Source: Hyphomicrobiales bacterium (lineage in GTDB: Bacteria > Pseudomonadota > Alphaproteobacteria > Rhizobiales > Beijerinckiaceae). Taken from it: 34,811 nucleotides of DNA. Both the position numbers and the translations under genes were made by a program. The notes under the pieces are model-generated. The model was not told the DNA's origin. It ran no database searches and worked only from the letters and a program-made list of their open reading frames with translations. This document shows, piece after piece, positions 1 through 6,745 of the stretch (the first letter of the stretch is position 1; every line of letters starts with the position of its first letter). The stretch lies in the NCBI GenBank assembly GCA_026400555.1, contig JAPLOW010000042.1, positions 1-34,811 of the forward strand, given 5' to 3'.

Positions 1-690
1 CGTCAGCAGATTGCCGCCATACTGGAACATGTTGATCCAGAACTTCTCGGCAATGCCCTGGCCGCCTCCGGACAGGCGCATGCTCCAGCCGGATACAGTC
101 GCCTTGCCGGATGCGTCGCGTTTGGTGAGCTTCTCGGCAAACTCGGTGTACTCTTCCATCGTGGCGGGGGGCCGCGTCAGGCCGGCTGCCTTGAACATCT
201 CGGTGTTGTAGAACAACGCGCCCTGCCCGCGGAACAGGGGCACGCCATAGACCGCCCCGCCGAAGCTGGCGCTCGCGCGGAAGAACGGATCGAAGTTCTT
301 GGGGTCGCTGACGAAGGCCGCGACATTGGCCGGCGCCTTTGGCAGCAGATCGTTGCTCAGGTAGCGGCTTGCGGTCGATGGCGGCAACTCTATGATCAGA
401 TTGCCGGCGCCGCCGGATGACAGGCCGAGCGCCACGCGCTTTTCATGCTCGCGCAGCGGAATCGCCTCGATCGAGACCTGGAGGTTCGGGAATTTGGCCT
501 TCATGCCCTCCGCGACATGGCGGTAGAACGGCTCCATTTCGGGATAGCCGCTCCAGACCGTGATCTTCTGCGCGCTCGCCGGCCCGGCGCCGGCCAGCAG
601 CGCCAGCCCGAGCGTCACGCCGGCAATGCCGAGCGTCGTCTTCAACGGCATGCGGACGCGCTTGACTGCTGCAGATTCTGAACTCGACAT
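1..690 (-). CDS. ABC sugar transporter solute-binding protein (family 1), 3' part cut by window edge
   Basis: The reading frame is open from ATG at 690 to base 1 (230 codons), so the C-terminal half lies outside the window. Residues 1-40 form a signal peptide: basic residues, a Leu/Ala/Gly core, and an ASA cleavage site before QKITVW. The mature start (KITVWSG), the FYNTEMF segment and the spacing of aromatic residues fit family 1 extracellular solute-binding proteins, which capture sugars in the periplasm for an ABC importer. The start is supported by GGGGGAG upstream; Met14 is an alternative. It follows the ceramidase-like gene after 109 bases on the same strand, so the permease and ATPase genes are probably just beyond the left edge. 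The nagA/nagB context suggests an amino sugar or N-acylated derivative as ligand, which is inference. Confidence 0.85.
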   Translation of the reverse strand, partial: MSSSESAAVKRVRMPLKTTLGIAGVTLGLALLAGAGPASAQKITVWSGYPEMEPFYRHVAEGMKAKFPNLQVSIEAIPLREHEKRVALGLSSGGAGNLIIELPPSTASRYLSNDLLPKAPANVAAFVSDPKNFDPFFRASASFGGAVYGVPLFRGQGALFYNTEMFKAAGLTRPPATMEEYTEFAEKLTKRDASGKATVSGWSMRLSGGGQGIAEKFWINMFQYGGNLLT

Positions 691-799
691 GATGATGGCT
701 CCCCCGTGGGCGCACGAGGCGCTGACCGCATCGTGCATGCAGCCGAATGGCTGTCAATGCGCGCGCAGGGCATGCTGGGTGCGCGCTGCGAGGGGCGCC
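691..799 (-). other. Intergenic segment with two small inverted repeats between hydrolase and binding-protein genes
   Basis: This 109-base gap holds CAGCC-gaat-GGCTG at 740-753 and GCGCGCA/TGCGCGC arms at 761-786 around a 12-base loop. No T-run follows either one, so neither is a convincing intrinsic terminator. Hairpins in front of a binding-protein gene can separate its expression level from upstream enzyme genes; that role here is inference. A weak separate promoter for the binding protein cannot be excluded. Confidence 0.3.
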
Positions 800-2050
800 T
801 TATCTTCCAAACAGACCACAGGCGGCGGCGCAGAGCGCCTCGGCGGAGCCGGCGGCAAAGCCGGCCGGCATGCCGTAATAGCGGTGCGCCTCGTCGACCT
901 CGTAGCCGCCGAACGCATACTCAGCAGCAGGCGGAATATAGCCCGGATTGCCCTCGGCAAAGCCCAGCACAAGGGCCGGGCGGCCGCCCAGCGCCATGCG
1001 GATCGCCAGCGCCGTCTCGGCGAAGATTTCTCCCGGCAGCCCGACGATCGCAAGGCCGGCCCAATCCAGCATGCTGACGCGGGCCGGCCATGGCGCCAGG
1101 TCGTCACATGCCGGCCCTTCGGCCCAGCGGATCCAGTGATCCAGCATCAGCGCCCGCATTGGCTCGGCCTGCAGGCGCTCACCGCGCCAGAGTCGGGCAA
1201 GCTCCTGCGGCGGCAGGCTTTCGCGCCGCGCGAGGTCAAGACTGAGATGGCAGTCGCGGGCCATGACAGTTGTGCCGCCGTCCACCGGCTGCATGGCCGC
1301 AGCCAGCGCGGCGTCGGCGATGCGCGCCCCGATCCCCTCCGCAGCGGCAAAGCTGCGCGAGCGATTGGCTGCCAGCGAGATCGAGGCCTGCGCCGAATGG
1401 CCGGTGTTCGCGTCTCCGCAGCAGCCTGTTGCAAAGATGGCCATCGCTCCGGGCCAGGCGGCTTCAAGCTGCGCCCGGACGACGTGCGGGTAGTCGGCTG
1501 TCCAGAGCCTGTTATCCGCACCAAGCACGACCGGATGGCAGGCATAGGAGGTGATGGCCGCCAGCACGCGGCCATCGAGGGCCTCGATGCGAACCACCGG
1601 CAGCGACCGGTCGAGCGGGCCATCAGCATGGCGGCGGTTGCGGGCAACATCCGGGTCCGCGCCATGACCGGTGAGGATGCGCGCCGGAACCGCCCCGGCC
1701 GCAGCCCGGTCGATGGCGCTGACGCAGGCCGCCTCGAGCCGGTCGAGATAGGACGGGTCCGCCTCGGCCCCGCCGCGCCCGACCATTGAGGCAGGCCCGC
1801 CATGGGTATGGAGCGCCGACAGCACCACCTTGTGCGCGGGCAGGCCGCAACGCTCCCGGATACGCCGGCTCATCTGCTCATGCAGGCCAAGGACATCCGC
1901 CACGACGAGGGCTGTGTCGTTGACCACGACCGCTCTCACCGTGAGCGGATCGTGCGCGCCGAGCGCTGGCTCCGTTCGGGCTCCGAAACCCGACATCGCG
2001 AGGCCTGCCGGCGGCGTGATGTCGATGCAGCAGACCCCGGCGCTGATCAT
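800..2050 (-). CDS. Neutral/alkaline ceramidase-like hydrolase
   Basis: This 416-residue protein resembles the N-terminal catalytic domain of neutral/alkaline non-lysosomal ceramidases, zinc amidases that release a fatty acid from N-acylsphingosine. Visible landmarks are the GVCCIDITPP start, the HTHGGP metal-site motif (His81, His83), NRR near 138, YACHPVVLG (His172), TADYPHV near 185 and ATGCCGDANTG near 207. It lacks the C-terminal immunoglobulin-like domain that takes true ceramidases to about 650-700 residues, and it has no signal peptide, so it is probably cytoplasmic. The ATG overlaps the nagA stop codon in an ATGA arrangement, implying translational coupling. The amino-sugar operon context makes an N-acyl amino-sugar or related amide a more likely substrate than ceramide, but this is inference. 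Family assignment is solid; substrate is unknown. Confidence 0.8.
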   Translation of the reverse strand: MISAGVCCIDITPPAGLAMSGFGARTEPALGAHDPLTVRAVVVNDTALVVADVLGLHEQMSRRIRERCGLPAHKVVLSALHTHGGPASMVGRGGAEADPSYLDRLEAACVSAIDRAAAGAVPARILTGHGADPDVARNRRHADGPLDRSLPVVRIEALDGRVLAAITSYACHPVVLGADNRLWTADYPHVVRAQLEAAWPGAMAIFATGCCGDANTGHSAQASISLAANRSRSFAAAEGIGARIADAALAAAMQPVDGGTTVMARDCHLSLDLARRESLPPQELARLWRGERLQAEPMRALMLDHWIRWAEGPACDDLAPWPARVSMLDWAGLAIVGLPGEIFAETALAIRMALGGRPALVLGFAEGNPGYIPPAAEYAFGGYEVDEAHRYYGMPAGFAAGSAEALCAAACGLFGR

Positions 2051-3210
2051 GCGGCAGGCCCGGCCGCTCTGAAGACCTGCTCTGCGGCCGCAAAGGTGGC
2101 GACGATGTCGAGAAGCTCTGATCCAGGTGTCCAGTCAAACAGGATCAGGTCCGCCGGGTGCCCGACCGCGAGCCGGCCGCGTCCTGCAGCGAAGCGCCCC
2201 GGATTGACGGTGGCCAGACTTAAGCTTTCGGCCAATGACAGACCCGCCATCCGGGCCGCGATGGCAACGTTGCGGCACAGCGGCAGCGCCGCTCCGGCCA
2301 GATAAGGCGTGCCGGCCACACTGATGCGGCCCTCGGCGCTCAGTTCGACCCTGCCCCCGACCGCCTGCTCGTAGGTTCCAGCCGGCAGACCGCCGAGTGC
2401 GGTCAGGTCGGACACCAGGACCGCGCGCTCCAGCCCCTTGGACCTCAGCATGGCCTTGAAGGTTTCCGCAGGCAGGTGAAATCCGTCGGCGATGAAGGTT
2501 GCCGTCAGGCGGTCCTCGGCCAATTGCGACCAGATCATGTTGGGATGGCGCGGCAGCATCGCCGCCGCGCCATTGCCCAGATGCGTCGACATCCGCGCGC
2601 CTGCGGTGACGGCGCCTTCGATCTGCGCCGGCGTCGCCGCGGTGTGGCCGATGGCAACATGGATGCCCTGGTCTGTGGCATGCCTGATAAAGCCGGATGC
2701 GCCTGCATGATGCGGCGACAGGGTGATCATCCCCACCAGACCGCCGGACGCCGCCTGCCATTCCGCCAGCTCTTGGACATCAGGCGGGCGCACGTGCTCT
2801 GCCGGATGCGCCCCACGGGGGCCATCCTCGGGGGCAATGAACGGACCTTCGACATGAACGAACGGGATGGCATGCGCCGCGCCTGGCGAGACAGTCCGCG
2901 CCTCGGCGATGGCGACAAGACCTGCAATCAGCGCTTCCTTCGAAGCGGTGATCAGGGTTGGCAGAAAGGTCGTCACACCGACCTTGTGCAAATGCGCCAC
3001 CAGCTCGATGACCTTGCCGGGTGTCACGGCGCCGTCATTAAGGTCGATCCCGTGAAAGCCGTTGACCTGCAGATCGACGAGACCCGGCGCGATGAAGGGC
3101 GCGTCCGGGGCCTGGCAAGACGCGATGGCGACGATCCGCCCGGCATCGATCTCGACCGTAACCCCTTCGCCGGTCGCAGGATCGCGTCCGGTCACGCGCA
3201 GGCCGGTCAC
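2047..3210 (-). CDS. nagA: N-acetylglucosamine-6-phosphate deacetylase
   Basis: This 387-residue amidohydrolase removes acetate from N-acetylglucosamine 6-phosphate to give glucosamine 6-phosphate in the cytoplasm. The N-terminal metal motif reads DLQVNG, the Gln-x-Asn variant of E. coli-type single-metal NagA rather than His-x-His. HVEGPFI (Glu121), GHTAATP (His189), STHLGNG (His210) and LVSDLTALGG (Asp268, the expected catalytic acid/base) are all present and in order. Length fits the family. The start is GTG at 3210, sharing GTGA with the stop of the upstream SIS gene, and the stop overlaps the ceramidase-like ATG. It works directly upstream of NagB in the pathway. Confidence 0.94.
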   Translation of the reverse strand: MTGLRVTGRDPATGEGVTVEIDAGRIVAIASCQAPDAPFIAPGLVDLQVNGFHGIDLNDGAVTPGKVIELVAHLHKVGVTTFLPTLITASKEALIAGLVAIAEARTVSPGAAHAIPFVHVEGPFIAPEDGPRGAHPAEHVRPPDVQELAEWQAASGGLVGMITLSPHHAGASGFIRHATDQGIHVAIGHTAATPAQIEGAVTAGARMSTHLGNGAAAMLPRHPNMIWSQLAEDRLTATFIADGFHLPAETFKAMLRSKGLERAVLVSDLTALGGLPAGTYEQAVGGRVELSAEGRISVAGTPYLAGAALPLCRNVAIAARMAGLSLAESLSLATVNPGRFAAGRGRLAVGHPADLILFDWTPGSELLDIVATFAAAEQVFRAAGPAA

Positions 3211-3980
3211 AGCCGCCGGACCCTCTGGCGGAAGCGTCCAACGAAGCGTGCATTGGCCTCGTCGCCGCCCGGCGCATTGCCTGAGCGCCAGACCGGGGGC
3301 TCGATGCCGCGGTCCGCCAGCTTCGCCACCGTCCGGATCACGAGGCAGTTGAGTGCGAAGGCGTTGGCGAAGGTCGAGGCTGCGGCAATCCGCTCGCTCA
3401 ATCCCGGTACGGTGACGATCGCGTCGCCAATGGCGACCTTGGTGTCGATGGCGATATCGACGACATCGTGCAGGTTCTGCCGGGTCGGGTGGCGGGCCGG
3501 ATGGTCTGGCGCAGTCTGCGCTGCATGCTGACGCGACGAGACCCCGATCAGAAAGCAGCCTCGCCGCCGCGCCTCGAGCGCTGCATCGATCAGGGCCGCA
3601 TTGATGCCGTAGGCGTTGACCAGGATCAGCAGATCCTCGCTGCCCAGGCCCCAGTCACTGATCACGATCTTGCCATAGCCCGGCATGCGCTCGATCGCCA
3701 TCGAACGCAGGGCGCCGCCCGAGAGCAGCGTGCCTTCGTCGAGGATGGCGCTAACATGCATCAGGCCGCCGGCGCGGAAGAATATCTCCTGAGCCGCAAG
3801 GTTCGAGTGTCCGCCCGGCCCGTAGATGTGAACCAGCCGGTCGGCCGCGATCTGGCCGGCAATCCTGTCGGCGGCGCTGTCCATCGCTGCAGCTTCCTCA
3901 GCGAGGACAGACGCCATGAGCGCGTGGACATTGGCAAGGTAGTCGGCGCACAGGGCCCCGGAATCAATCGGATCAGGCAT
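3207..3980 (-). CDS. SIS-domain sugar isomerase (UPF0309-like)
   Basis: The protein has a sugar-isomerase (SIS) domain of the UPF0309 type. The phosphosugar-binding loop is visible in YGPGGHSNLAAQEIFFRAGGL, and further family landmarks are RMPGYGK, LLILVNAYGINAA, a conserved HPARHPT segment, GDAIVTVPGL and the C-terminal GIEPPVWRS. The open frame runs upstream to 4067, but the extra 29 residues are unlike the family. ATG at 3980 gives the expected start (MPDPIDSG), about 257 residues, and overlaps the nagB stop by a few bases. The gene sits between nagB and nagA, so it probably isomerises or binds a phosphorylated amino sugar; no experimental reaction can be assigned from the sequence. Confidence 0.85.
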   Translation of the reverse strand: MPDPIDSGALCADYLANVHALMASVLAEEAAAMDSAADRIAGQIAADRLVHIYGPGGHSNLAAQEIFFRAGGLMHVSAILDEGTLLSGGALRSMAIERMPGYGKIVISDWGLGSEDLLILVNAYGINAALIDAALEARRRGCFLIGVSSRQHAAQTAPDHPARHPTRQNLHDVVDIAIDTKVAIGDAIVTVPGLSERIAAASTFANAFALNCLVIRTVAKLADRGIEPPVWRSGNAPGGDEANARFVGRFRQRVRRL

Positions 3981-4758
3981 CGGGGTCGGCCTCACGGTCG
4001 ATATACAAGGTACAGGCTGGATGCTGGCGCAGAATGCTTGCCGGACATGCAGTCGTGACCGGGCCATGGAGCGTTGCGGCGACGGCGGCGCGCTTGAGGG
4101 GTCCCGGCACGACGCAGATCATCTGTCCGGCGCGCAAAAGGCGCGGGATGGTCAAGGTCAGCGCATGGGTCGGGACCTGATCGAAGCGGACGAAGCAGCC
4201 GTCATCCACCTGCTGCCGCCGGCAGATCTCGTCGAGTTCGACGATCTTCACGTCATGGGGATCATTGAAGTCGGCAACGGGCGGATCGTTGAAGGCGATG
4301 TGACCGTTGACGCCGATGCCGAGGCAGACGATGTCGATCGGGGCCTCATCAAGCAACCGGGCATAGTGCCGCGCGGCCTCCTCCGGTGCGCCCCCGGGGA
4401 CCAGCCGGTGGACCGCCGCGAATGGCGCATGGCTGAACAGGTGCAGATCGAGCCAGCCGGCGAAGCTCTGCGGTGCGCCCGGCGCAAGCCCGAGATACTC
4501 GTCCATGGGGAAGGCCGTGACCCGGCGCCAGTCGACATCCGGCTGGCGGACCAGCGCAGCCAGAGCTTCGGCCTGGCTTGGCGCAGCGGCGAACACCATG
4601 CGAACCGCGCCCTGCACGGCGAGGAAACGGCGGATGGCCTCGGCGGTGTCGATTGCGGCGGCGAGGCCCATGTCGGCACGCGACCCGTAAGACCTCACGG
4701 CAAGACGGCCCACCTCACGCTGGTTGACCGCCAAGATCGGATTGATGAGGGCCGCCAT
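3973..4758 (-). CDS. nagB: Glucosamine-6-phosphate deaminase
   Basis: This 261-residue protein belongs to the NagB/6-phosphogluconolactonase fold and converts glucosamine 6-phosphate to fructose 6-phosphate and ammonia. MDEYLGL near 85-91 contains the proton-transfer Asp86. LGIGVNGHIAFNDPP near 146-160 carries the ring-opening His153; Asn occupies the position that is Asp in E. coli NagB, a variant common in other deaminase-like subgroups. VPGPLKRAAV and CPASILRQHP complete the C-terminal signature. ATG at 4758 has GGAG seven bases upstream. It is the first gene of the amino-sugar operon, followed by the SIS gene, nagA, the ceramidase-like gene and the ABC binding protein. An alternative name in the same family is a NagB-like isomerase. 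Confidence 0.9.
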   Translation of the reverse strand: MAALINPILAVNQREVGRLAVRSYGSRADMGLAAAIDTAEAIRRFLAVQGAVRMVFAAAPSQAEALAALVRQPDVDWRRVTAFPMDEYLGLAPGAPQSFAGWLDLHLFSHAPFAAVHRLVPGGAPEEAARHYARLLDEAPIDIVCLGIGVNGHIAFNDPPVADFNDPHDVKIVELDEICRRQQVDDGCFVRFDQVPTHALTLTIPRLLRAGQMICVVPGPLKRAAVAATLHGPVTTACPASILRQHPACTLYIDREADPDA

Positions 4759-4806
4759 GGGGATGCTCCGGACAGGCGGCAGGAACGCACGTCGTTGACA
4801 GGCGAA

Positions 4807-4835
4807 ATCCTTCCGGCAACCACAGCGGATGTCAA
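4807..4835 (-). promoter_or_regulatory. Candidate promoter of the nagB operon
   Basis: On the minus strand a perfect TTGACA lies at 4830-4835, followed 17 bases later by AAGGAT at 4807-4812, about 50 bases upstream of nagB. The -35 matches the sigma-70 consensus exactly; the -10 is weak. A second TTGACA on the plus strand at 4795-4800 makes a widely spaced inverted pair with it, which could be an operator or chance. No other promoter-like element stands out in the 99-base gap. Confidence 0.35.
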
Positions 4836-4857
4836 GCCGCCGTCGGCGCAGCCTCCA

Positions 4858-5697
4858 TCAGAGCGGAGCGGCAGGCGGGCTGCGGACATGCTCCAAAGCC
4901 TCGCTGCTCCCGGTCCTTGGCCGCACCACAGTGACGATCCGCGCGAGCGCGGACCAGTCATAGTGGAAGAATTCAACAAAGGGCGTGCGGCCACCCTCAA
5001 CCGTATGGATGAGACCATCCGCAAACCATGCCACGATCGCAGCATGGCCGCCAAAGCCGTCGCCAAGTTCGCTGGTCCAGACCAACACATCGCCGGGGAC
5101 CGGAGCTGTCTGCGGCGTTTCCCAGCCGAGCCAACGCGCCTTCTCGACCAGCATGGACGCGTCCGCAATCCCCGGCTCGCCCAGACACCAGGCCACGAAA
5201 GCAGTGCTCCAGTCCTGTGGTTGGGACCGTCCTGCCGCGGCCAGGTAACGCTCGCAATAGGAGCCGCAACCGGGCGCCCCGATCTCCTGCGCGCCGTCCT
5301 CGATTTCGGCAAGGGCGGCCTGAAGGGCACGCCAGCCGGCTGCGCCGACGCCGGGCGGCCATGCGCCGAGCGCAGCTGATGGCGGCGGCAGACAGGTGTT
5401 GGGAGCTTCGAGCTTGTCCCCGAGAGCCAGCCCAAGCCCGAATCGGGTATTGGGGCCAACCACGCCATCGACCTTGAGCGGCCTGCCGTCGCCACCGATC
5501 CCCTTGACCTGGAAACGGCGCACTGCGGCTTCCATCTCGCGGTCGAACAATCCGTGCGGAGGATTGGGTGGCAGATAGCCGAGCGTGGCCAGGTCAAGGG
5601 CAAGCCTGCGTACCCCATCGCCCGACATGCCAGCTTTGAGATTTGCGGATGTGGCGACGCGTGTTCTCGGCATTTCAGACATGATGGGGGTCAACAT
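4858..5697 (-). CDS. Peptidoglycan-binding protein with CHAP/NlpC-like peptidase domain, catalytic Cys replaced by Ser
   Basis: The 279-residue protein has an N-terminal PG_binding_1 repeat (about 18-95, with GVRRLALDLATLGYLP, then AAVRRFQ and VDGVVGPNT). A C-terminal domain (about 120-265) resembles the TIGR02594-type papain-fold peptidases. In that group the catalytic centre reads W-C-A-A-F-V-x-W-C; here it reads WSTAFVAWC, so the expected nucleophile is Ser164 while the second Cys171 remains. The partner His is present in GGHAAIVAW (His218), and HTVEGG follows. No clear signal peptide is seen. ATG at 5697 has AGGAG eight bases upstream. It could be a non-catalytic wall-binding protein or use Ser; the codon is AGC, so a single sequencing error is possible but not implied. 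Confidence 0.75.
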   Translation of the reverse strand: MLTPIMSEMPRTRVATSANLKAGMSGDGVRRLALDLATLGYLPPNPPHGLFDREMEAAVRRFQVKGIGGDGRPLKVDGVVGPNTRFGLGLALGDKLEAPNTCLPPPSAALGAWPPGVGAAGWRALQAALAEIEDGAQEIGAPGCGSYCERYLAAAGRSQPQDWSTAFVAWCLGEPGIADASMLVEKARWLGWETPQTAPVPGDVLVWTSELGDGFGGHAAIVAWFADGLIHTVEGGRTPFVEFFHYDWSALARIVTVVRPRTGSSEALEHVRSPPAAPL

Positions 5698-5866
5698 CTG
5701 TCAAACTCCTCGTCCCGGGCATGCGCAAGGAGCCGTAATGGGGTTGCCAACCACGGAGGTTGCGCTCTTCCATGGCCTTTGCAGAATATCGGGCCCGCTG
5801 CGCCAAGGCGCGTGAGGAAACCGTGAAGCGCCCGTCAGAGCCGGGAGCGGCCGTGGCATCGCTCAT
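5675..5866 (-). CDS. Possible small protein with RFTVSSRAL motif
   Basis: This 63-residue frame starts at an ATG that shares ATGA with the stop of the small membrane-protein gene, and ends 23 bases inside the peptidase-like gene. That layout is typical of co-translated genes. The ribosome site is poor. It contains RFTVSSRALAQR, which recurs at two other places in the window with mainly synonymous base changes. I do not recognise a family. It may be a genuine small protein or the residue of a repeated element. Confidence 0.35.
   Translation of the reverse strand: MSDATAAPGSDGRFTVSSRALAQRARYSAKAMEERNLRGWQPHYGSLRMPGTRSLTDVDPHHV
5808..5826 (-). repeat. Short dispersed repeat, copy A
   Basis: The 19 bases here are identical to those at 6694-6712 and closely similar to 11794-11809. 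Read on the minus strand the core is TCACG-N6-TCACG, a direct repeat with one-helix-turn spacing. It also translates as FTVSSRAL in a possible 63-residue frame. Downstream bases (GCGCAGCGGG) are partly shared with the other copies. Confidence 0.7.
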
Positions 5867-6144
5867 GGTGCGCGCCCCGTGCCCGGCGGGACCATCGGCG
5901 GGCCCGCGTGTCCGGCAGGTCGATTCTCCTGCAGCGCATGCAGCAGCCTTCTGATGTTGAGCAGCAGGAGAAGGCAGTGAAGCGCGAGGATCGGCGCCAG
6001 GCCGAGCAAAGCGCCATAGGCGATGAACAGGCTGTTGGCTGCAATCGCGGCGATCCGCAGCGAAATCATCTGGCGGCATGAGAAGGCCGTCACCGTGGCT
6101 GCAGCCGCGAGAAAGCCAATCATCTCGATTGCGACAGGGATCAT
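5863..6144 (-). CDS. Small inner-membrane protein (YgjV-like)
   Basis: From ATG at 6144 the protein has 93 residues with about three hydrophobic segments: AIEMIGFLAAAATVTAF, ISLRIAAIAANSLFIAYGAL, and LAPILALHCLLLLLNIRRLLHAL. The pattern of a Ser/Cys-containing first helix, then a LRI-x6-N-x-LFIAYG segment and an LLxLNxRRL end resembles small YgjV-type membrane proteins. Related segments also precede cyclic-nucleotide-binding domains in some alphaproteobacteria. The frame is open to 6171, but the upstream ATG lacks a ribosome site, whereas AGGAG lies nine bases before 6144. Function is unknown. It is flanked by a small secreted protein and the peptidase-like gene on the same strand. Confidence 0.65.
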   Translation of the reverse strand: MIPVAIEMIGFLAAAATVTAFSCRQMISLRIAAIAANSLFIAYGALLGLAPILALHCLLLLLNIRRLLHALQENRPAGHAGPPMVPPGTGRAP

Positions 6145-6219
6145 GACGCGGAACTCCTGCTGGCGGACCATGGAGGGGATGTCATGGTCGGGACGTCACG
6201 ACGGCAGCGGCCATCAGCG

Positions 6220-6516
6220 TCAAGGCTGGTTCTCCTGATCGGTCAGCAGATCGAGCACGACCACGAAGAGCGCCGAGACCTGACGCGGCTGTCCCAGGGC
6301 GCAATGGCGGCCGAGCAGCGTGTTGACGGCCTCAAACGGAAGCGCCTCATCGGATGACAACGAGCCCGTCCGGACCATCACCTCAGTGTGATGGCTGACA
6401 TGCTCGCGCCAGGCCTGACAGGCGGCGACCTCATGTGTCAGGTCGCGTTTGCCGGCGTGCTGCGCTCCCGTCGGGGCGGCGGTCAGCAGGGAAAGAACAA
6501 GGATCAAGCCACGCAT
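6220..6516 (-). CDS. Small secreted protein, unknown function
   Basis: ATG at 6516 gives a 98-residue protein beginning with a signal peptide (MRGLILVLSLLTAAPTGAQ, probable cleavage after GAQ or near it). The mature part is about 78 residues with two Cys (ACQAW and RHCALG), which could form one disulfide in the periplasm. AGGAG is nine bases upstream of this ATG. The frame is open further upstream to 6606, but those residues look like noise and would bury the signal peptide. No family is recognised. It lies 75 bases upstream of the small membrane protein and probably shares its transcript. Confidence 0.6.
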   Translation of the reverse strand: MRGLILVLSLLTAAPTGAQHAGKRDLTHEVAACQAWREHVSHHTEVMVRTGSLSSDEALPFEAVNTLLGRHCALGQPRQVSALFVVVLDLLTDQENQP

Positions 6517-6693
6517 GGAACGGGTCTCCTGTTTCGCGAATCCGATCCAGCACAAGCGAGCGCCATGGCGTCGCACGGCCAGGGCACGTCGTGCCCGACC
6601 AAACATGATCGGAGTTCGGGTTGCGGTTTCACTCAGGCGGCGACAACAGCGTCATCCGCCGCATCACCATTCAACCGCATCCCGCCGCGCAGT

Positions 6694-6712
6694 GCGCGTG
6701 AGGAAACCGTGA
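6694..6712 (-). repeat. Short dispersed repeat, copy B
   Basis: These 19 bases match copy A exactly. The copy lies in the 229-base gap between the subtilase end and the small secreted protein start. On the minus strand it translates as GRITVSSRALRGG, but the frame is closed by TGA six codons before the ATC and has no start codon, so this copy is unlikely to be expressed as protein. Nothing else notable is seen in the gap. Confidence 0.7.
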
Positions 6713-6745
6713 TTCTGCCGTTACGTCAGGATGCGGATGCGGCGA

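Noticed and set aside
560-1789. Long plus-strand open frame of 409 codons
   Set aside because: It runs opposite to the ceramidase-like gene, is Arg/Gly/Ala-rich without family motifs, and starts inside the binding-protein gene; a GC-rich shadow.
4021-5379. Plus-strand open frame of 452 codons
   Set aside because: It covers nagB and the peptidase-like gene antisense and has no recognisable domain.
5808-5826. EcfG-type general stress promoter (GGAAC ... CGTT)
   Set aside because: GGAAAC is present but no CGTT-like -10 stands at the right distance in any of the three copies.
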